From: Streptomyces sp. RKAG293
Lineage (GTDB): Bacteria > Actinomycetota > Actinomycetes > Streptomycetales > Streptomycetaceae
Reading direction: 5' to 3'
Length of the DNA stretch: 64,000 nucleotides
Assembly (NCBI RefSeq): GCF_023701745.1
Contig: NZ_JAJOZB010000001.1
Span: forward strand, 930,001-994,000
The notes under the pieces are model-generated. The model had not been told where the DNA came from. It saw only the letters and a list, made by a program, of their open reading frames with translations, and did not search any database. Below, in pieces: positions 41,728 through 50,415 of the stretch (position 1 is its first letter; each line of letters starts with the position of its first letter). Position numbers and translations under genes: made by a program.

Positions 41728-43272
41728 TCAGGCCGACTTGATCATGTCGGCGCACTTCTCGCCGATCATCATCGTCGTGATGCACGGGTTGACGGCCGGC
41801 AGGAACGGCATCACCGAGGCGTCCGCCACCCGCAGCCCGGTGACGCCCTTGACCCGCAGTTGCGGATCGAGCGGCGACTCGGGGTCGTCGACCGCACCCA
41901 TCCGTACGGTGCCCGCCGGGTGGTAGACCGTGTTGTGGGTCTTGCGGATGTAGTCCAGCAGTTCCTCGTCGGACGTGGCCGCGGGACCGGGGGCCAGTTC
42001 CGCACCGGCCCAGTCGGCCATCGGGGACTGCGCGACGATCTCCCGCGCGAGGCGCAGCCCGTGGGTCATCACCCGCACGTCGTGCTCGTCGGTGAAGTAC
42101 CGCGGGTCGACCCGCGGCTTGTCCCGGAAGTCGCGGGTCCGCAGCCGGACGGTGCCCATCGACCGGGCCCGGGTGACGTTCGGGGTGAGACAGAAGGCGT
42201 TCTCGGTCGTCGGGTAGCCGTAGCGGTACGTGTTCAGGTCGAACGGCACCTGGCCGTAGTGGAACATCAGGTCCGGCCGGTCCAGGCCCTCCTGGGTGTC
42301 GGTGAAGATGCCGATCTCCCACCACTGGGTGGACGTGGCGACCATGGGCCGCTTCGCCTCCCACATGACCAGGCCCTCCGGGTGGTCCTGGAGGTGGGAG
42401 CCGACTCCGGGGGAATCGGCGAGGACGTCCACACCGGAGTCCTTGAGGTGCCCGGCCGGGCCGATGCCCGACAGCATCAGCAGCTTGGGCGAGTCGATGG
42501 CACCGCAGGCCACGATCACCTCGCGCCGCGCCCCGACCGCCAGCGAGTGGATGGTGTCGGGCGCCAGGTACTCCACGCCCGTGCAGCGCTTGTCGGCGTC
42601 GAACAGCAGCCGCTTGGCCTGCAGACCGGTGCGGACCTCGAGGTTGGGCCGCTTGCCGAGGATCGGGTGCAGATAGGACACCGACGCCGAGGAGCGGGTG
42701 CCGTCCTCACGGGCGTTGATCTGGAACCAGTGCGCGCCGCGCACCACGGTGGTGCCGGTGTTGAACGGTGTGGTGGGGATGCCGGCCGCCGCACAGGCCT
42801 CCAGCAGTGCCGTGCCGCACGGGTCGTTCGGCGGGACGCTGCGGATGGTGACCGGGCCCGAGCGGCCGTGGTGGTCGCCGGGCGCGTCGTTGGTCTCCAG
42901 CCGCCGGTAGAGCGGGAAGCACTCCGCGGCGCTCCAGCCGGTGCAGCCCAGCGCGCCCCACTCGTCGAGGTCCTCCGCAGGTGCCCAGAAGGCGATGCAG
43001 GAGTTGTGCGAGGAGCAGCCGCCGAGCACCTTCGCGCGGGCGTGCCGCATGAAGCTGTTGCCGTTCTCCTGCGGCTCCACCGGGTAGTCCCAGTCGTAGC
43101 CGGACTCCAGCAGCCCCATCCACTTGTCGAGTCGCAGGATGTTGTCGTCACCGACGTCGGAAGGCCCGGCCTCCAGCACGCAGACGCTGACGCTCGGGTC
43201 CTCGGTCAGCCGGGCGGCCACCACGGCGCCGGCCGTTCCGCCACCGACCACGACATAGTCGAACTCGTCCAT
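41728..43272 (-). CDS. betA: GMC oxidoreductase, choline-dehydrogenase-like
   Basis: A 514-residue FAD flavoprotein of the glucose-methanol-choline family. FAD binding is seen in DYVVVGGGTAGAVVAARLTED at the N-terminus and in AKVLGGCSSHNSCIAFWAP, with the GMC signature 2 region GAIDSPKLLMLSGIGP. The C-terminal VYHPAGTVRMG and VNPCITTMMIGEKCADMI carry the catalytic His and the His/Asn partner. It oxidises an alcohol to an aldehyde; with betaine-aldehyde-type dehydrogenase and a permease in the same operon, choline is the most likely substrate, giving the osmoprotectant glycine betaine. Start has GAGGAAG eight bases upstream. It lies 83 bp after the permease gene. Confidence 0.85.
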   Translation of the reverse strand: MDEFDYVVVGGGTAGAVVAARLTEDPSVSVCVLEAGPSDVGDDNILRLDKWMGLLESGYDWDYPVEPQENGNSFMRHARAKVLGGCSSHNSCIAFWAPAEDLDEWGALGCTGWSAAECFPLYRRLETNDAPGDHHGRSGPVTIRSVPPNDPCGTALLEACAAAGIPTTPFNTGTTVVRGAHWFQINAREDGTRSSASVSYLHPILGKRPNLEVRTGLQAKRLLFDADKRCTGVEYLAPDTIHSLAVGARREVIVACGAIDSPKLLMLSGIGPAGHLKDSGVDVLADSPGVGSHLQDHPEGLVMWEAKRPMVATSTQWWEIGIFTDTQEGLDRPDLMFHYGQVPFDLNTYRYGYPTTENAFCLTPNVTRARSMGTVRLRTRDFRDKPRVDPRYFTDEHDVRVMTHGLRLAREIVAQSPMADWAGAELAPGPAATSDEELLDYIRKTHNTVYHPAGTVRMGAVDDPESPLDPQLRVKGVTGLRVADASVMPFLPAVNPCITTMMIGEKCADMIKSA

Positions 43273-43355
43273 GTCAGTTCTTCCTCGTTTCACAGTGCGT
43301 GCTCACGGTGCGGTCCCACGGTCCGGTCGTACGGCCCGGGTCAGGGCGGCCCGTG

Positions 43356-44915
43356 TCAGGGCCCGCCGTGGATCGGTGCGGGCTCCGCGCCGAAGGCGTG
43401 TTCGGCGAGAACGCCGGTCTTCTTGCGCTGGACGAACCAGTAGTAGGCGAAGCCGCCGACCGCGACGACGCTGACGAACAGGACACCGCCCCAGCGCAGG
43501 TACCAGTGCTGGGGACCGGTGGCGTTGTAGACCTCGGCGCGCGGCCACAGCAGGTTGACGGTCATCCCGATGCCCCAGAGCACGGCCAGGATGTTGACCG
43601 GCAGGCCCCACCGGCCGAGCGAGAAGTGGTCCGTCGACGGTTTCCACTTCCTGCGCAGCCGCTGTACCAGCATGGGCATGGTGACCAGCAGATAGGCGAC
43701 GTAGATCATGATGATGGCGATGCTGGTGACCACCGAGAAGATCTGCGGCTGGTTGATGTTGACGACCAGGATGGCGATCGCCACGATCCCGATCACACAG
43801 GTGGCCAGCACCGGCGTCTGGAACCGGGGGTGCAGCTTGGCCAGCTTGTGGCCGGCCGGCAGGTTGTTGTCCCGGGCCATCGCGAAGGCCAGTCGCAGCC
43901 CCGCGGTCTGCACGGACAGCGCGCACACGGTGATGGCGATGACGACGCACCACAGCACCGCCTGGCCGATCGTCTCGCCGAGCGTGGCCTTCACCACGTA
44001 CTGGAGCCCGTCCACGGAGAGTTCCTTGGCGTGCAGGTCCGGGGTGGCCAGCAGCGCGAAGAGCAGGATCAGACCGCCGAGGATGAACGAGGCGATGAGC
44101 GCCCGCAGGATGGCCCGCGGGGCGTTGCTGGCCGGGTCGATGGACTCCTCGCCGAGCGAGGACGCGGTGTCGAAGCCGTACATCACGTACGCCGAGGCGA
44201 GCGAGGCGGTGAGGAACGCGCCGAAGTAGCCGAGCGTCTGCCCCTGGCCGAGCCCGTTGGTGTGCATGATGGCGCTCGGGCCGCGGGTGATGTGCGCGGC
44301 GAGCAGGATCACCAGGACGACCGCGGCGATCAGCTCGATGAAGACCCCGGTGGAGTTGATGGTGGCCATCAGCTTCACTCCGAAGGCGTTCACCACGGTG
44401 GTGAAGATGATCAGGATCGTGCCCAGCAGTACGGCGTTGGCGGCCGCGTCGTACTTGCCGGTGCCGTCGCCGATGATCTGGAACCAGCTGGAGATCTGCG
44501 GGAGCGTCAGCTGGTAGGCCAGGGCCACGGCGGCCAGCGACACCATGGTCGCGACCGTCATCATCCAGCCGGCCAGCCAGCCGATGTGCGGGCCGCCGGT
44601 CTGCTTGGCCCAGTTGTAGACCGAGCCCGCGACGGGGAAGCGCGCCGCGAGTTCGCAGAAGCACAGCGCCACCATCAGCTGGCCGATGAAGACCATCGGC
44701 CAGGACCACCAGTAGGCGGGCCCGCCGAAGCTGACACCGAAGTAGAACAGCTGGAAGGTGCCGGTCAGGATGGAGATGTAGCTGATCCCGGCGGCGAAGG
44801 TGTGGAAGTTGCCGAGCGTGCGCTTGAGTCCTGGCTTGTAGCCGAGCTCGGTGAGCGCCGCGTCGTTGTCGACCTCGCCGCTCACCGGCTCGGGGGCCGG
44901 GCCGGGGGCGCTCAT
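43356..44915 (-). CDS. APC superfamily amino acid / amine permease
   Basis: A 519-residue transporter with twelve predicted helices. FHTFAAGISYISILTGTFQLFYFG is helix 1 with the unwound GxS-type region; AARFPVAGSVYNWAKQ is the conserved loop after helix 2; MYGFDTASSLGEESIDPASNAPRAIL the segment after helix 6. These features fit the amino acid/choline (ACT; BAT-like) group of APC carriers. The ATG overlaps the stop of the aldehyde dehydrogenase gene (ATGA), so translation is coupled. With betA- and betB-like genes on either side, uptake of choline or a related amine is likely. Confidence 0.9.
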   Translation of the reverse strand: MSAPGPAPEPVSGEVDNDAALTELGYKPGLKRTLGNFHTFAAGISYISILTGTFQLFYFGVSFGGPAYWWSWPMVFIGQLMVALCFCELAARFPVAGSVYNWAKQTGGPHIGWLAGWMMTVATMVSLAAVALAYQLTLPQISSWFQIIGDGTGKYDAAANAVLLGTILIIFTTVVNAFGVKLMATINSTGVFIELIAAVVLVILLAAHITRGPSAIMHTNGLGQGQTLGYFGAFLTASLASAYVMYGFDTASSLGEESIDPASNAPRAILRALIASFILGGLILLFALLATPDLHAKELSVDGLQYVVKATLGETIGQAVLWCVVIAITVCALSVQTAGLRLAFAMARDNNLPAGHKLAKLHPRFQTPVLATCVIGIVAIAILVVNINQPQIFSVVTSIAIIMIYVAYLLVTMPMLVQRLRRKWKPSTDHFSLGRWGLPVNILAVLWGIGMTVNLLWPRAEVYNATGPQHWYLRWGGVLFVSVVAVGGFAYYWFVQRKKTGVLAEHAFGAEPAPIHGGP

Positions 44916-46381
44916 TCGAACCACCGCTGCGGACGCGCCGCGGTGTTGCGCCAGATGTGCTTGGCCTCCTGGTACTCGGCCAGTCCGGCCGGGCCCAGTT
45001 CACGGCCGACGCCGGACTGCTTCATACCGCCCCATTCAGCCTGTGGCACATAGGGATGGAAGTCGTTGATCCATACGGTTCCGACGCGCAGCCGGGCGGC
45101 CACCCGGTGCGCACGTTCGCCGTCCTGCGTCCAGACCGCTCCGGCCAGTCCGTAGACGGTGTCATTGGCGAGCGCGACCGCCTCGGCCTCGTCACGGAAC
45201 CGCTCGACGGTCAGCACCGGGCCGAACGATTCATCGCGGACCACGGACATGCCAGGGGTGCACTCGTCCAGCACCGTCGGCGGGTAGTAGTAGCCGTTGG
45301 CCAGCGCCGGGTCCTCGGGTCGCGCACCGCCGCAGCGGAGCACCGCCCCTTCCGCCAGGCCGGCCGCGACATACGCCTCGACCTTGTCGCGGTGCGCGGC
45401 GGAGATCAGCGGGCCGGTGCGGGCATCCTTGTCGAAGGGGCCGCCGAGCCGGATCTCCTGGGCCCGTCGCACCAGCTCGTCCACGAACCTGTCGTGCAGC
45501 TCGTCCTGGACCAGCAGCCGGGCGCCGGCCGAGCAGACCTGCCCGGAGTGCAGGAACACCGCCATCAGGGCGAAGTCGACCGCGGTGTCGAACTCGGCGT
45601 CGGCGAAGACGATGTTGGGGTTCTTGCCGCCCAGTTCCAGGGCGATCTTCTTCACGGTGGGCGCGGCGGCGGCCATGATGCGCCGTCCGGTGATCAGCCC
45701 GCCGGTGAAGGACACCAGGTCGACGCGCTCGTCCGTGCTGAGCGGCGCTCCCGCGACGGCCCCGGCGCCGAGCACCAGGTTGGCGACGCCGTCGGGCAGC
45801 CCGGCCTCCTTGAGCAGCCCCATCAGGAGGATGGCGGTGTGCGGGGTCAGCTCGCTGGGCTTGAGCACGAAGGTGTTGCCGGCCGCGAGCGCGGGGGCCA
45901 CCTTCCACGCGGTCTGCAGCAGCGGGTAGTTCCACGGGGTGATCAGGGAGCAGACGCCGACCGGCTCGTGCACCACCCTGCTGTCCGTCTCCGGGTTGCC
46001 GGTGTCGATGACCCGGTCGGTGCCGCCCGAGGCGGCCAGATTGCCGAAGTACCGGAAGCAGTTGGCGATGTCGTCCATGTCGTATTCGCTCTCGACCAGC
46101 CGCTTCCCGGTGTCCAGGGATTCGGCGCGGGCGAAGGCGGCCTTGTCGCGCTCGAGCAGGTCGGCGACCCGCAGCAGCAGCCGGCCACGCTGGGCGGCCG
46201 GTGTGCCGGGCCAGGGCCCGTTGTCGAACGCCTCACGTGCGGCGCCCACCGCGGCCGCGGCGTCCTGGGGACCCGCCTCGTCGACGGTGGCGACCAGCTT
46301 GCCGTCCGCCGGACAACGGATCTCGCGCACCTGCCCGTCGGAGGCGGCGGTCCACTGGCCGCCGATGAACAGCTCCGGCAT
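44912..46381 (-). CDS. betB: aldehyde dehydrogenase, betaine-aldehyde-type
   Basis: A 489-residue NAD(P)-dependent aldehyde dehydrogenase. Signatures are the NAD-site LITPWNYPLLQTAWKVAPALAAGNTFVLKPSE, general base Glu in LELGGKNPNIVFADAE, and catalytic Cys near residue 281 in FLHSGQVCSAGARLL; the C-terminal NDTVYGLAGAVWTQD, GTVWINDFHPYVPQAEWGGMKQSGVGRELG is close to betaine aldehyde and aminoaldehyde dehydrogenases. It is the first gene of the operon and would make betaine from betaine aldehyde produced by the GMC enzyme. The pathway assignment is inference from context and family. Confidence 0.88.
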   Translation of the reverse strand: MPELFIGGQWTAASDGQVREIRCPADGKLVATVDEAGPQDAAAAVGAAREAFDNGPWPGTPAAQRGRLLLRVADLLERDKAAFARAESLDTGKRLVESEYDMDDIANCFRYFGNLAASGGTDRVIDTGNPETDSRVVHEPVGVCSLITPWNYPLLQTAWKVAPALAAGNTFVLKPSELTPHTAILLMGLLKEAGLPDGVANLVLGAGAVAGAPLSTDERVDLVSFTGGLITGRRIMAAAAPTVKKIALELGGKNPNIVFADAEFDTAVDFALMAVFLHSGQVCSAGARLLVQDELHDRFVDELVRRAQEIRLGGPFDKDARTGPLISAAHRDKVEAYVAAGLAEGAVLRCGGARPEDPALANGYYYPPTVLDECTPGMSVVRDESFGPVLTVERFRDEAEAVALANDTVYGLAGAVWTQDGERAHRVAARLRVGTVWINDFHPYVPQAEWGGMKQSGVGRELGPAGLAEYQEAKHIWRNTAARPQRWFE

Positions 46382-46579
46382 GAAGGCTCCTGCAGTTCGT
46401 GTTGGGCTGTGCGGTCTTGTGACGGTCTGTTATCCGACACTAAGGCGACCATCCGGCGTCCGCAGCACACGAGCGGCCAACCGGACGGCGTCCCTCCGCG
46501 CATCTGTCCGCAAATCCGGAAACCATGCGTAACCCATGCGGTCTAATCACCCGTCACCATGAAGCGGACATACGGAGGC

Positions 46580-46603
46580 TCCGCCGCAGGTCAGTGCGGC
46601 GGA
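46580..46603. terminator. hairpin in the 312-bp region between the DUF1059 and betB genes
   Basis: TCCGCCGCA (46580-46588) pairs with TGCGGCGGA (46595-46603) around a 6-nt loop, downstream of the DUF1059 gene on the minus strand. The remaining 46382-46693 region must hold the betB promoter; it shows a direct repeat CCATGCG (46523 and 46534) and AT-richer sequence near 46430-46445 but no clear hexamers. Confidence 0.55.
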
Positions 46604-46693
46604 GTCCGGCAGTACTGGTGGAGCGGGACCTCGACCCCGGGTTCGGACGGGCCACGGCTTCGGGCCGGCCCACGCGTTCAGACGTCCGCTCGT

Positions 46694-46885
46694 TCAGACG
46701 TGTTGCGGGGCTTCGTCCTTCAGGCTTCCGCGGACCATCTCGCGCAGCTCCGGGGTGTCCGCGTGTCCGTGGACCGACGCGGCATGCTCGGACGCCGCGC
46801 GTACGACCTCATCCTCCTCGCCGGCGATGGTCAGCGTGCAACCGGATTCGCTGGGCATGTCCCGGCAGTCGGCGACCTTACGCAT
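46694..46885 (-). CDS. DUF1059 domain protein
   Basis: A 63-residue protein with the full DUF1059 pattern: MRKVADCRDMPSESGCTLTI, AGEEDEVVRAASEHAASVHGHADTPELREMVRGSL. The family is small, cytoplasmic and of unknown function; two Cys and conserved His could bind a metal. The ATG has a near-perfect GGAGGT site. Upstream on the minus strand is an AT-rich TATATTTGTGGTATATAG segment (46966-46983), a probable promoter core. Confidence 0.88.
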   Translation of the reverse strand: MRKVADCRDMPSESGCTLTIAGEEDEVVRAASEHAASVHGHADTPELREMVRGSLKDEAPQHV

Positions 46886-47020
46886 GACAAACCTCCAGTC
46901 CGCCCGGGCCGCCGTACCGCCGGCCTGTGGGCACTGGAGCCGAAGCCATGGGGGCAGGCGCTGGGCTATATACCACAAATATAGGTATTCCTGACGAAGA
47001 ACACCAGGTTGCGGACCGCT

Positions 47021-47641
47021 TCAGGAGTCGAGCCAATGCCGCCGGCCGAGGCTGATGACCCGCAGCTGGCGGCGTGCGGTGGAGGTGATGCGCTCCTCGT
47101 CCTCCGGCGTCGCCTCCAGGAACTGGGACGCGGTGGTCACCATGTGGTCCACGTAGAGCTCGGCGAGCATCCGCACGTCGTCGTCCGACCAGCCGTCGGA
47201 GACGGGCTGCAGAGCGAGGCCGGCGGCCACCTCGTCGGCGAAGTGCGTCAGCTGGGTGGCGATCGCCTCGCGCACCGGACGGACGCCGCCGTGCCGTTCG
47301 CGGGCGATGAAGCGGATGTGCGGCCGGTGGTCGAGGACATGGCCGGCGATGATCTCCACCGTGCGGTCGATCAGCCGGTCAGGATCCCGCTGCTCGGCCA
47401 TCGCCGCCTGGATCGCCGAATGCAGGCTGCCGAGCGACTCCTCGACCAGGGCGACCCCGAGATCCGACAGGTCCTGGAAGTGCCGGTAGAACGCGGTGGG
47501 CGAAACGCCCACCGCGCGGGTGACCTCGCGCAGCCCGAGACTGCTCAGATTCTGGTGCTCCAGCAGGCCCAGCGCGGCATCCAGGAGGGCCTGGCGGGTC
47601 TGCTGCTTACGGGCCTGTCGGACGCCGAGGGTGTGACTCAT
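47021..47641 (-). CDS. TetR family transcriptional regulator
   Basis: A 206-residue regulator. The HTH is at residues 10-58 (RKQQTRQALLDAALGLLEHQ, SLGLREVTRAVGVSPTAFYRHFQDLSDLGVAL), and the C-terminal helical domain has HRPHIRFIARERHGGVRPVREAIATQL, as in FabR/DesT-like regulators of fatty-acid or membrane genes. The start at 47641 is chosen at the family N-terminus; a long upstream frame extending over the divergent gene is rejected. It is divergent from two small membrane protein genes with 102 bp between them carrying GTAAACA and GTGAACA elements. Confidence 0.9.
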   Translation of the reverse strand: MSHTLGVRQARKQQTRQALLDAALGLLEHQNLSSLGLREVTRAVGVSPTAFYRHFQDLSDLGVALVEESLGSLHSAIQAAMAEQRDPDRLIDRTVEIIAGHVLDHRPHIRFIARERHGGVRPVREAIATQLTHFADEVAAGLALQPVSDGWSDDDVRMLAELYVDHMVTTASQFLEATPEDEERITSTARRQLRVISLGRRHWLDS

Positions 47642-47743
47642 GTCATTCAGTAAACATCTGTTCTCCGAAATTTGCCAGGGTAGACTCTCACTCAGTGAAC
47701 AGTTGTTACCCGAACTACCCAACTCCCCAAGGAGGGACCGCAG
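47642..47743. promoter_or_regulatory. divergent TetR operator/promoter region
   Basis: AT-rich region holding AGTAAACATCTGTT (47650-47663) and GTGAACAGTTGTTAC (47695-47709), both with a GTrAACA half and a TGTT half. The second is an imperfect palindrome. These are likely sites for the adjacent TetR protein, controlling both directions. It ends with AAGGAGGG, the ribosome site of the next gene. Confidence 0.6.
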
Positions 47744-47902
47744 ATGAGCCTCGTCGTACTCCTCATGGCCATGGGCATCCTGATGGGCGCCGCCGCCCAC
47801 ACCTCGCTCTCGGTCTTCACCGTCGCGTCGGCCCTGATCGTCGCCTGGCTGCTGGCCTTCGGCGTCCGCGAGGGCATCGCCCGCGTCCGGAACCACCGCT
47901 GA
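47744..47902 (+). CDS. small membrane protein, 52 residues
   Basis: An ATG behind a perfect AAGGAGGG site opens 52 codons. The protein is two short hydrophobic helices (MSLVVLLMAMGILMGAAA and FTVASALIVAWLLAFGV) and a basic tail ending RVRNHR. It is probably an inner-membrane protein with the tail inside. It is divergent from the TetR gene and 47 bp ahead of the DUF4190-like gene, likely one transcript. I do not recognise a family. The DUF4190-like partner and a FabR-like TetR suggest a membrane-state function. Confidence 0.8.
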   Translation: MSLVVLLMAMGILMGAAAHTSLSVFTVASALIVAWLLAFGVREGIARVRNHR

Positions 47903-47949
47903 CCAGCAGAACCACCCGGTTCCACACCAATTAGCAAGGGGGAAACACC

Positions 47950-48243
47950 ATGAACGCCGTCAACACCCAGCTCGCCTCGCCCACCACGCCCACCACGCAG
48001 TCGACCCGGGAGCGCAAGGACGCCGACGGCATGGCCGTCGCCTCGTTCCTGCTCGGCCTGCCCGGCCTGCTCGTCCTCAACCTCGTGCTCGGCCCCTGCG
48101 CCATCGCGCTGGCCTGCACCGCGCTCGCCAAGGGCACCCAGCGCCGCGGCCGCGCCCTGATCGGCCTGGCCCTCGGCGTCGCCGACCTCGGCATCCTGCT
48201 GGTCATGACGATCGCCAACCACGGCGTGCTCTGGCAGTTCTGA
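47950..48243 (+). CDS. DUF4190-like small membrane protein
   Basis: A 97-residue protein with a polar, Thr/Pro-rich N-terminal tail and two helices: DGMAVASFLLGLPGLLVLNLVLGPCAIALACTALAKG and GLALGVADLGILLVMTI, joined by TQRRGRALI. The A-S-F-hydrophobic start, small-residue first helix and GRGLA-type loop are those of DUF4190. Function unknown. It has a good AAGGGGG site and follows the 52-residue gene. Confidence 0.8.
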   Translation: MNAVNTQLASPTTPTTQSTRERKDADGMAVASFLLGLPGLLVLNLVLGPCAIALACTALAKGTQRRGRALIGLALGVADLGILLVMTIANHGVLWQF

Positions 48244-48457
48244 CCGACCCGCCGGCCGACGCCCCGGCGGACGACACCCCGGCCACCGGCCTCTCGGCGG
48301 CCCATGACCAGCGACTCCAGGACTCCCTGGCCCCGTTCCTCAGGGGCCGGGTCGGCAGTCCGGAGAGCTGAACTCCTCACCGGCCGGAACACGGCGCTCG
48401 ACGATCCCGTCGCGCCGTGTCGAACGGGTTCGAATCCTTCGTGCACACATCTAGGCC

Positions 48458-48475
48458 GTACCGACTGGTCGGTAC
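48458..48475. promoter_or_regulatory. 18-bp perfect palindrome operator before the MFS gene
   Basis: GTACCGAC, a 2-nt TG spacer, then GTCGGTAC. This spacing and sequence are very like operators of TetR-family repressors of efflux pumps. It lies 62 bases before the MFS start, where a promoter is expected. No repressor gene is adjacent except the TetR gene about 800 bp away on the other strand. Confidence 0.7.
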
Positions 48476-48536
48476 TACCCTCTGGCCACGCCCCCCGAAG
48501 GCGCTCCGCTCGGCACATCCGTATAGGAGGAGCCGC

Positions 48537-50243
48537 ATGGCCACGCCCCCGTCGTTGCACGACGAAGCCAACGCCGTCCCCGAACCGCCCGCCAGACCCC
48601 GGCCCGGCCTCGCCGCCCGCCTGTGGCACCGCGACCTCGCGCACTATCCCGCCACCGGCCGCCGTATGGCGTACCTGGCGATCGTCGTCGTGACCACCGT
48701 TGTCCTGTACTACATGCTGTACATCCAGTACGCGGTCGCCACTTCGATCATCGCGCACTTCCACATGACCTACAGCTACTTCATCTGGGTCTCGGTCGTC
48801 GGCAACGCGGTGGGAGCCTTCGCATCACTGGCCGCCGGCCTCGCGGACCGCTGGGGGCGGGCCAACATGGTCGTCTACGGGCTGCTGATCGCCGCGCTGC
48901 TCGTCCTGTTCGGACTGCCCAACGCCTCCTCCAAGGGCATGTACCTGGCGCTCTTCACCTGTGTGAGCTTCATCGAGGGTGTCGTCCTGGTCGCCACCCC
49001 CGCGCTGATCCGTGACTTCTCCCCGCAGCTCGGGCGGGCCACCGCCATGGGGTACTGGACGATGGGCCCGGTGATCGGCAGCCTCGTCGTCACCACGGTC
49101 ACCAGCCACACCCTGGACACAGCCAGCTGGCAGGACGAACTGCGGTACTCCGGCGCCTCCGGACTCGTCGTCTTCGTCATCGCGCTGTTCGCACTGCGCG
49201 AGCTCTCGCCCGCGCTCCGCGACCAGATCATGGTCAGTCTGCGCGACCGCGCCCTGGTCGAGGTCCGCGCCAAGGGCATGGACCCGCAGGCCGTCCAGCA
49301 GGGGCACTGGCGCCAGATGCTCCGGCTGGACGTGGTCGGCTCGGCGTTCGCCATCAGCGTCTACCTGTTGCTGTACTTCGCCGCGGTCGGGAACTTCGTC
49401 GTGTTCTTCGCGACCGTCTTCAGCTACACCGAGCAGCGCGCCAACGCGGTGGCCAACTGGTACTGGGCCGCGAACGCCGTGGCCCTGGTGGTGGCCGGCC
49501 TGCTGTCGGACCGGCTCCGGGTGCGCAAGCCGTTCATGGTCGTCGGGGCGCTCGGCTCGATCGTGGTCACCGCCGCGTTCGCGATGCGCGCCACGCATCC
49601 GGGCACCGACTACTACACCTTCGCCTGGCTGTTCGTCGGCATCGGCGCCTTCGCCGGGTTCGCCTACGCACCGTGGATGGCGAGCTTCACCGAGACGGTG
49701 GAGAAGCACAACCCGGCCGCCACGGCCACCGGTCTGGCGATCTGGGGCTGGATCATCCGGGCCGTCGTCGCGGTCTCCGCCGCCTTCATCCCGGTCCTCG
49801 TCACGGCCGTCACCCCGCTGGTCGACCACGGTGCCGAAGTACAGGCGGCCCAGGTCCAGGCGGGTCCGGCCCTCGCCGTGGTCGGCGCGCACCAGGAGCT
49901 GTTCGCCGAACTCGGCAAATTCCCGCCGACCGCCATCCCGCCGGACCTCACGGCGCGCGCGGTGAAGGAGGTCGGACCCGCCGACCTCGCGGTGGTCCAG
50001 AAGGCCCAGCCCCAGCTGCGGTTGCTGCAGGAGTACGGCCCCAAGGTGCAGAAGGCCGCCAAGGACGGCCCCGGTCAGTGGCGCACCTGGTGGTGGATCT
50101 GCGTCGGCGGCCAGGTGCTCTTCCTTCCGTTCATCTTCGTGATGTCCGGACGATGGAGCCCCAAGAAGGCCCGGGAGGACGCCGATGAGCACCAACTCGC
50201 CGTCGACCGCGAACTGGCGGCCCTCACGGCGGAACGCGCCTGA
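48537..50243 (+). CDS. MFS transporter with a large loop before the last helix
   Basis: A 568-residue permease. Helices run from MAYLAIVVVTTVVLYYMLYIQYAVA to WTWW..VGGQVLFLPFIFVMSG, with the MFS motif A as GLADRWGRANMVVYG and again SDRLRVRKPFMVVG. Between the last two helices is a segment of about 95 residues (about 425-520), rich in Ala, Val, Gln and Lys and probably helical and extracytoplasmic (VQAAQVQAGPALAVVGAHQ, LRLLQEYGPKVQKAAKD). The insert is unusual for the superfamily. The start has AGGAGG. The gene sits behind an 18-bp palindrome and before a terminator, so it is probably a single regulated unit. Substrate unknown. Confidence 0.88.
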   Translation: MATPPSLHDEANAVPEPPARPRPGLAARLWHRDLAHYPATGRRMAYLAIVVVTTVVLYYMLYIQYAVATSIIAHFHMTYSYFIWVSVVGNAVGAFASLAAGLADRWGRANMVVYGLLIAALLVLFGLPNASSKGMYLALFTCVSFIEGVVLVATPALIRDFSPQLGRATAMGYWTMGPVIGSLVVTTVTSHTLDTASWQDELRYSGASGLVVFVIALFALRELSPALRDQIMVSLRDRALVEVRAKGMDPQAVQQGHWRQMLRLDVVGSAFAISVYLLLYFAAVGNFVVFFATVFSYTEQRANAVANWYWAANAVALVVAGLLSDRLRVRKPFMVVGALGSIVVTAAFAMRATHPGTDYYTFAWLFVGIGAFAGFAYAPWMASFTETVEKHNPAATATGLAIWGWIIRAVVAVSAAFIPVLVTAVTPLVDHGAEVQAAQVQAGPALAVVGAHQELFAELGKFPPTAIPPDLTARAVKEVGPADLAVVQKAQPQLRLLQEYGPKVQKAAKDGPGQWRTWWWICVGGQVLFLPFIFVMSGRWSPKKAREDADEHQLAVDRELAALTAERA

Positions 50244-50282
50244 CAGCAGCGCCCTTCAGTCGGTCCCGAGCCCAGTGGTCTC

Positions 50283-50314
50283 GCCCGCGTCACCAGGAAT
50301 CCGGTGACGCGGGC
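50283..50314. terminator. hairpin terminator, 12-bp stem
   Basis: GCCCGCGTCACC (50283-50294) pairs perfectly with GGTGACGCGGGC (50303-50314) 40 bases after the MFS stop. Confidence 0.78.
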
Positions 50315-50415
50315 GTTCACCGTCCCGGTCTGCAGCCAGTAGACGCCGGGCGACACGGCATGGCCGTACGCGTGCCCAGCCGCACCCACTCGCAGCCAGG
50401 GGGCCCCGCATCCGG

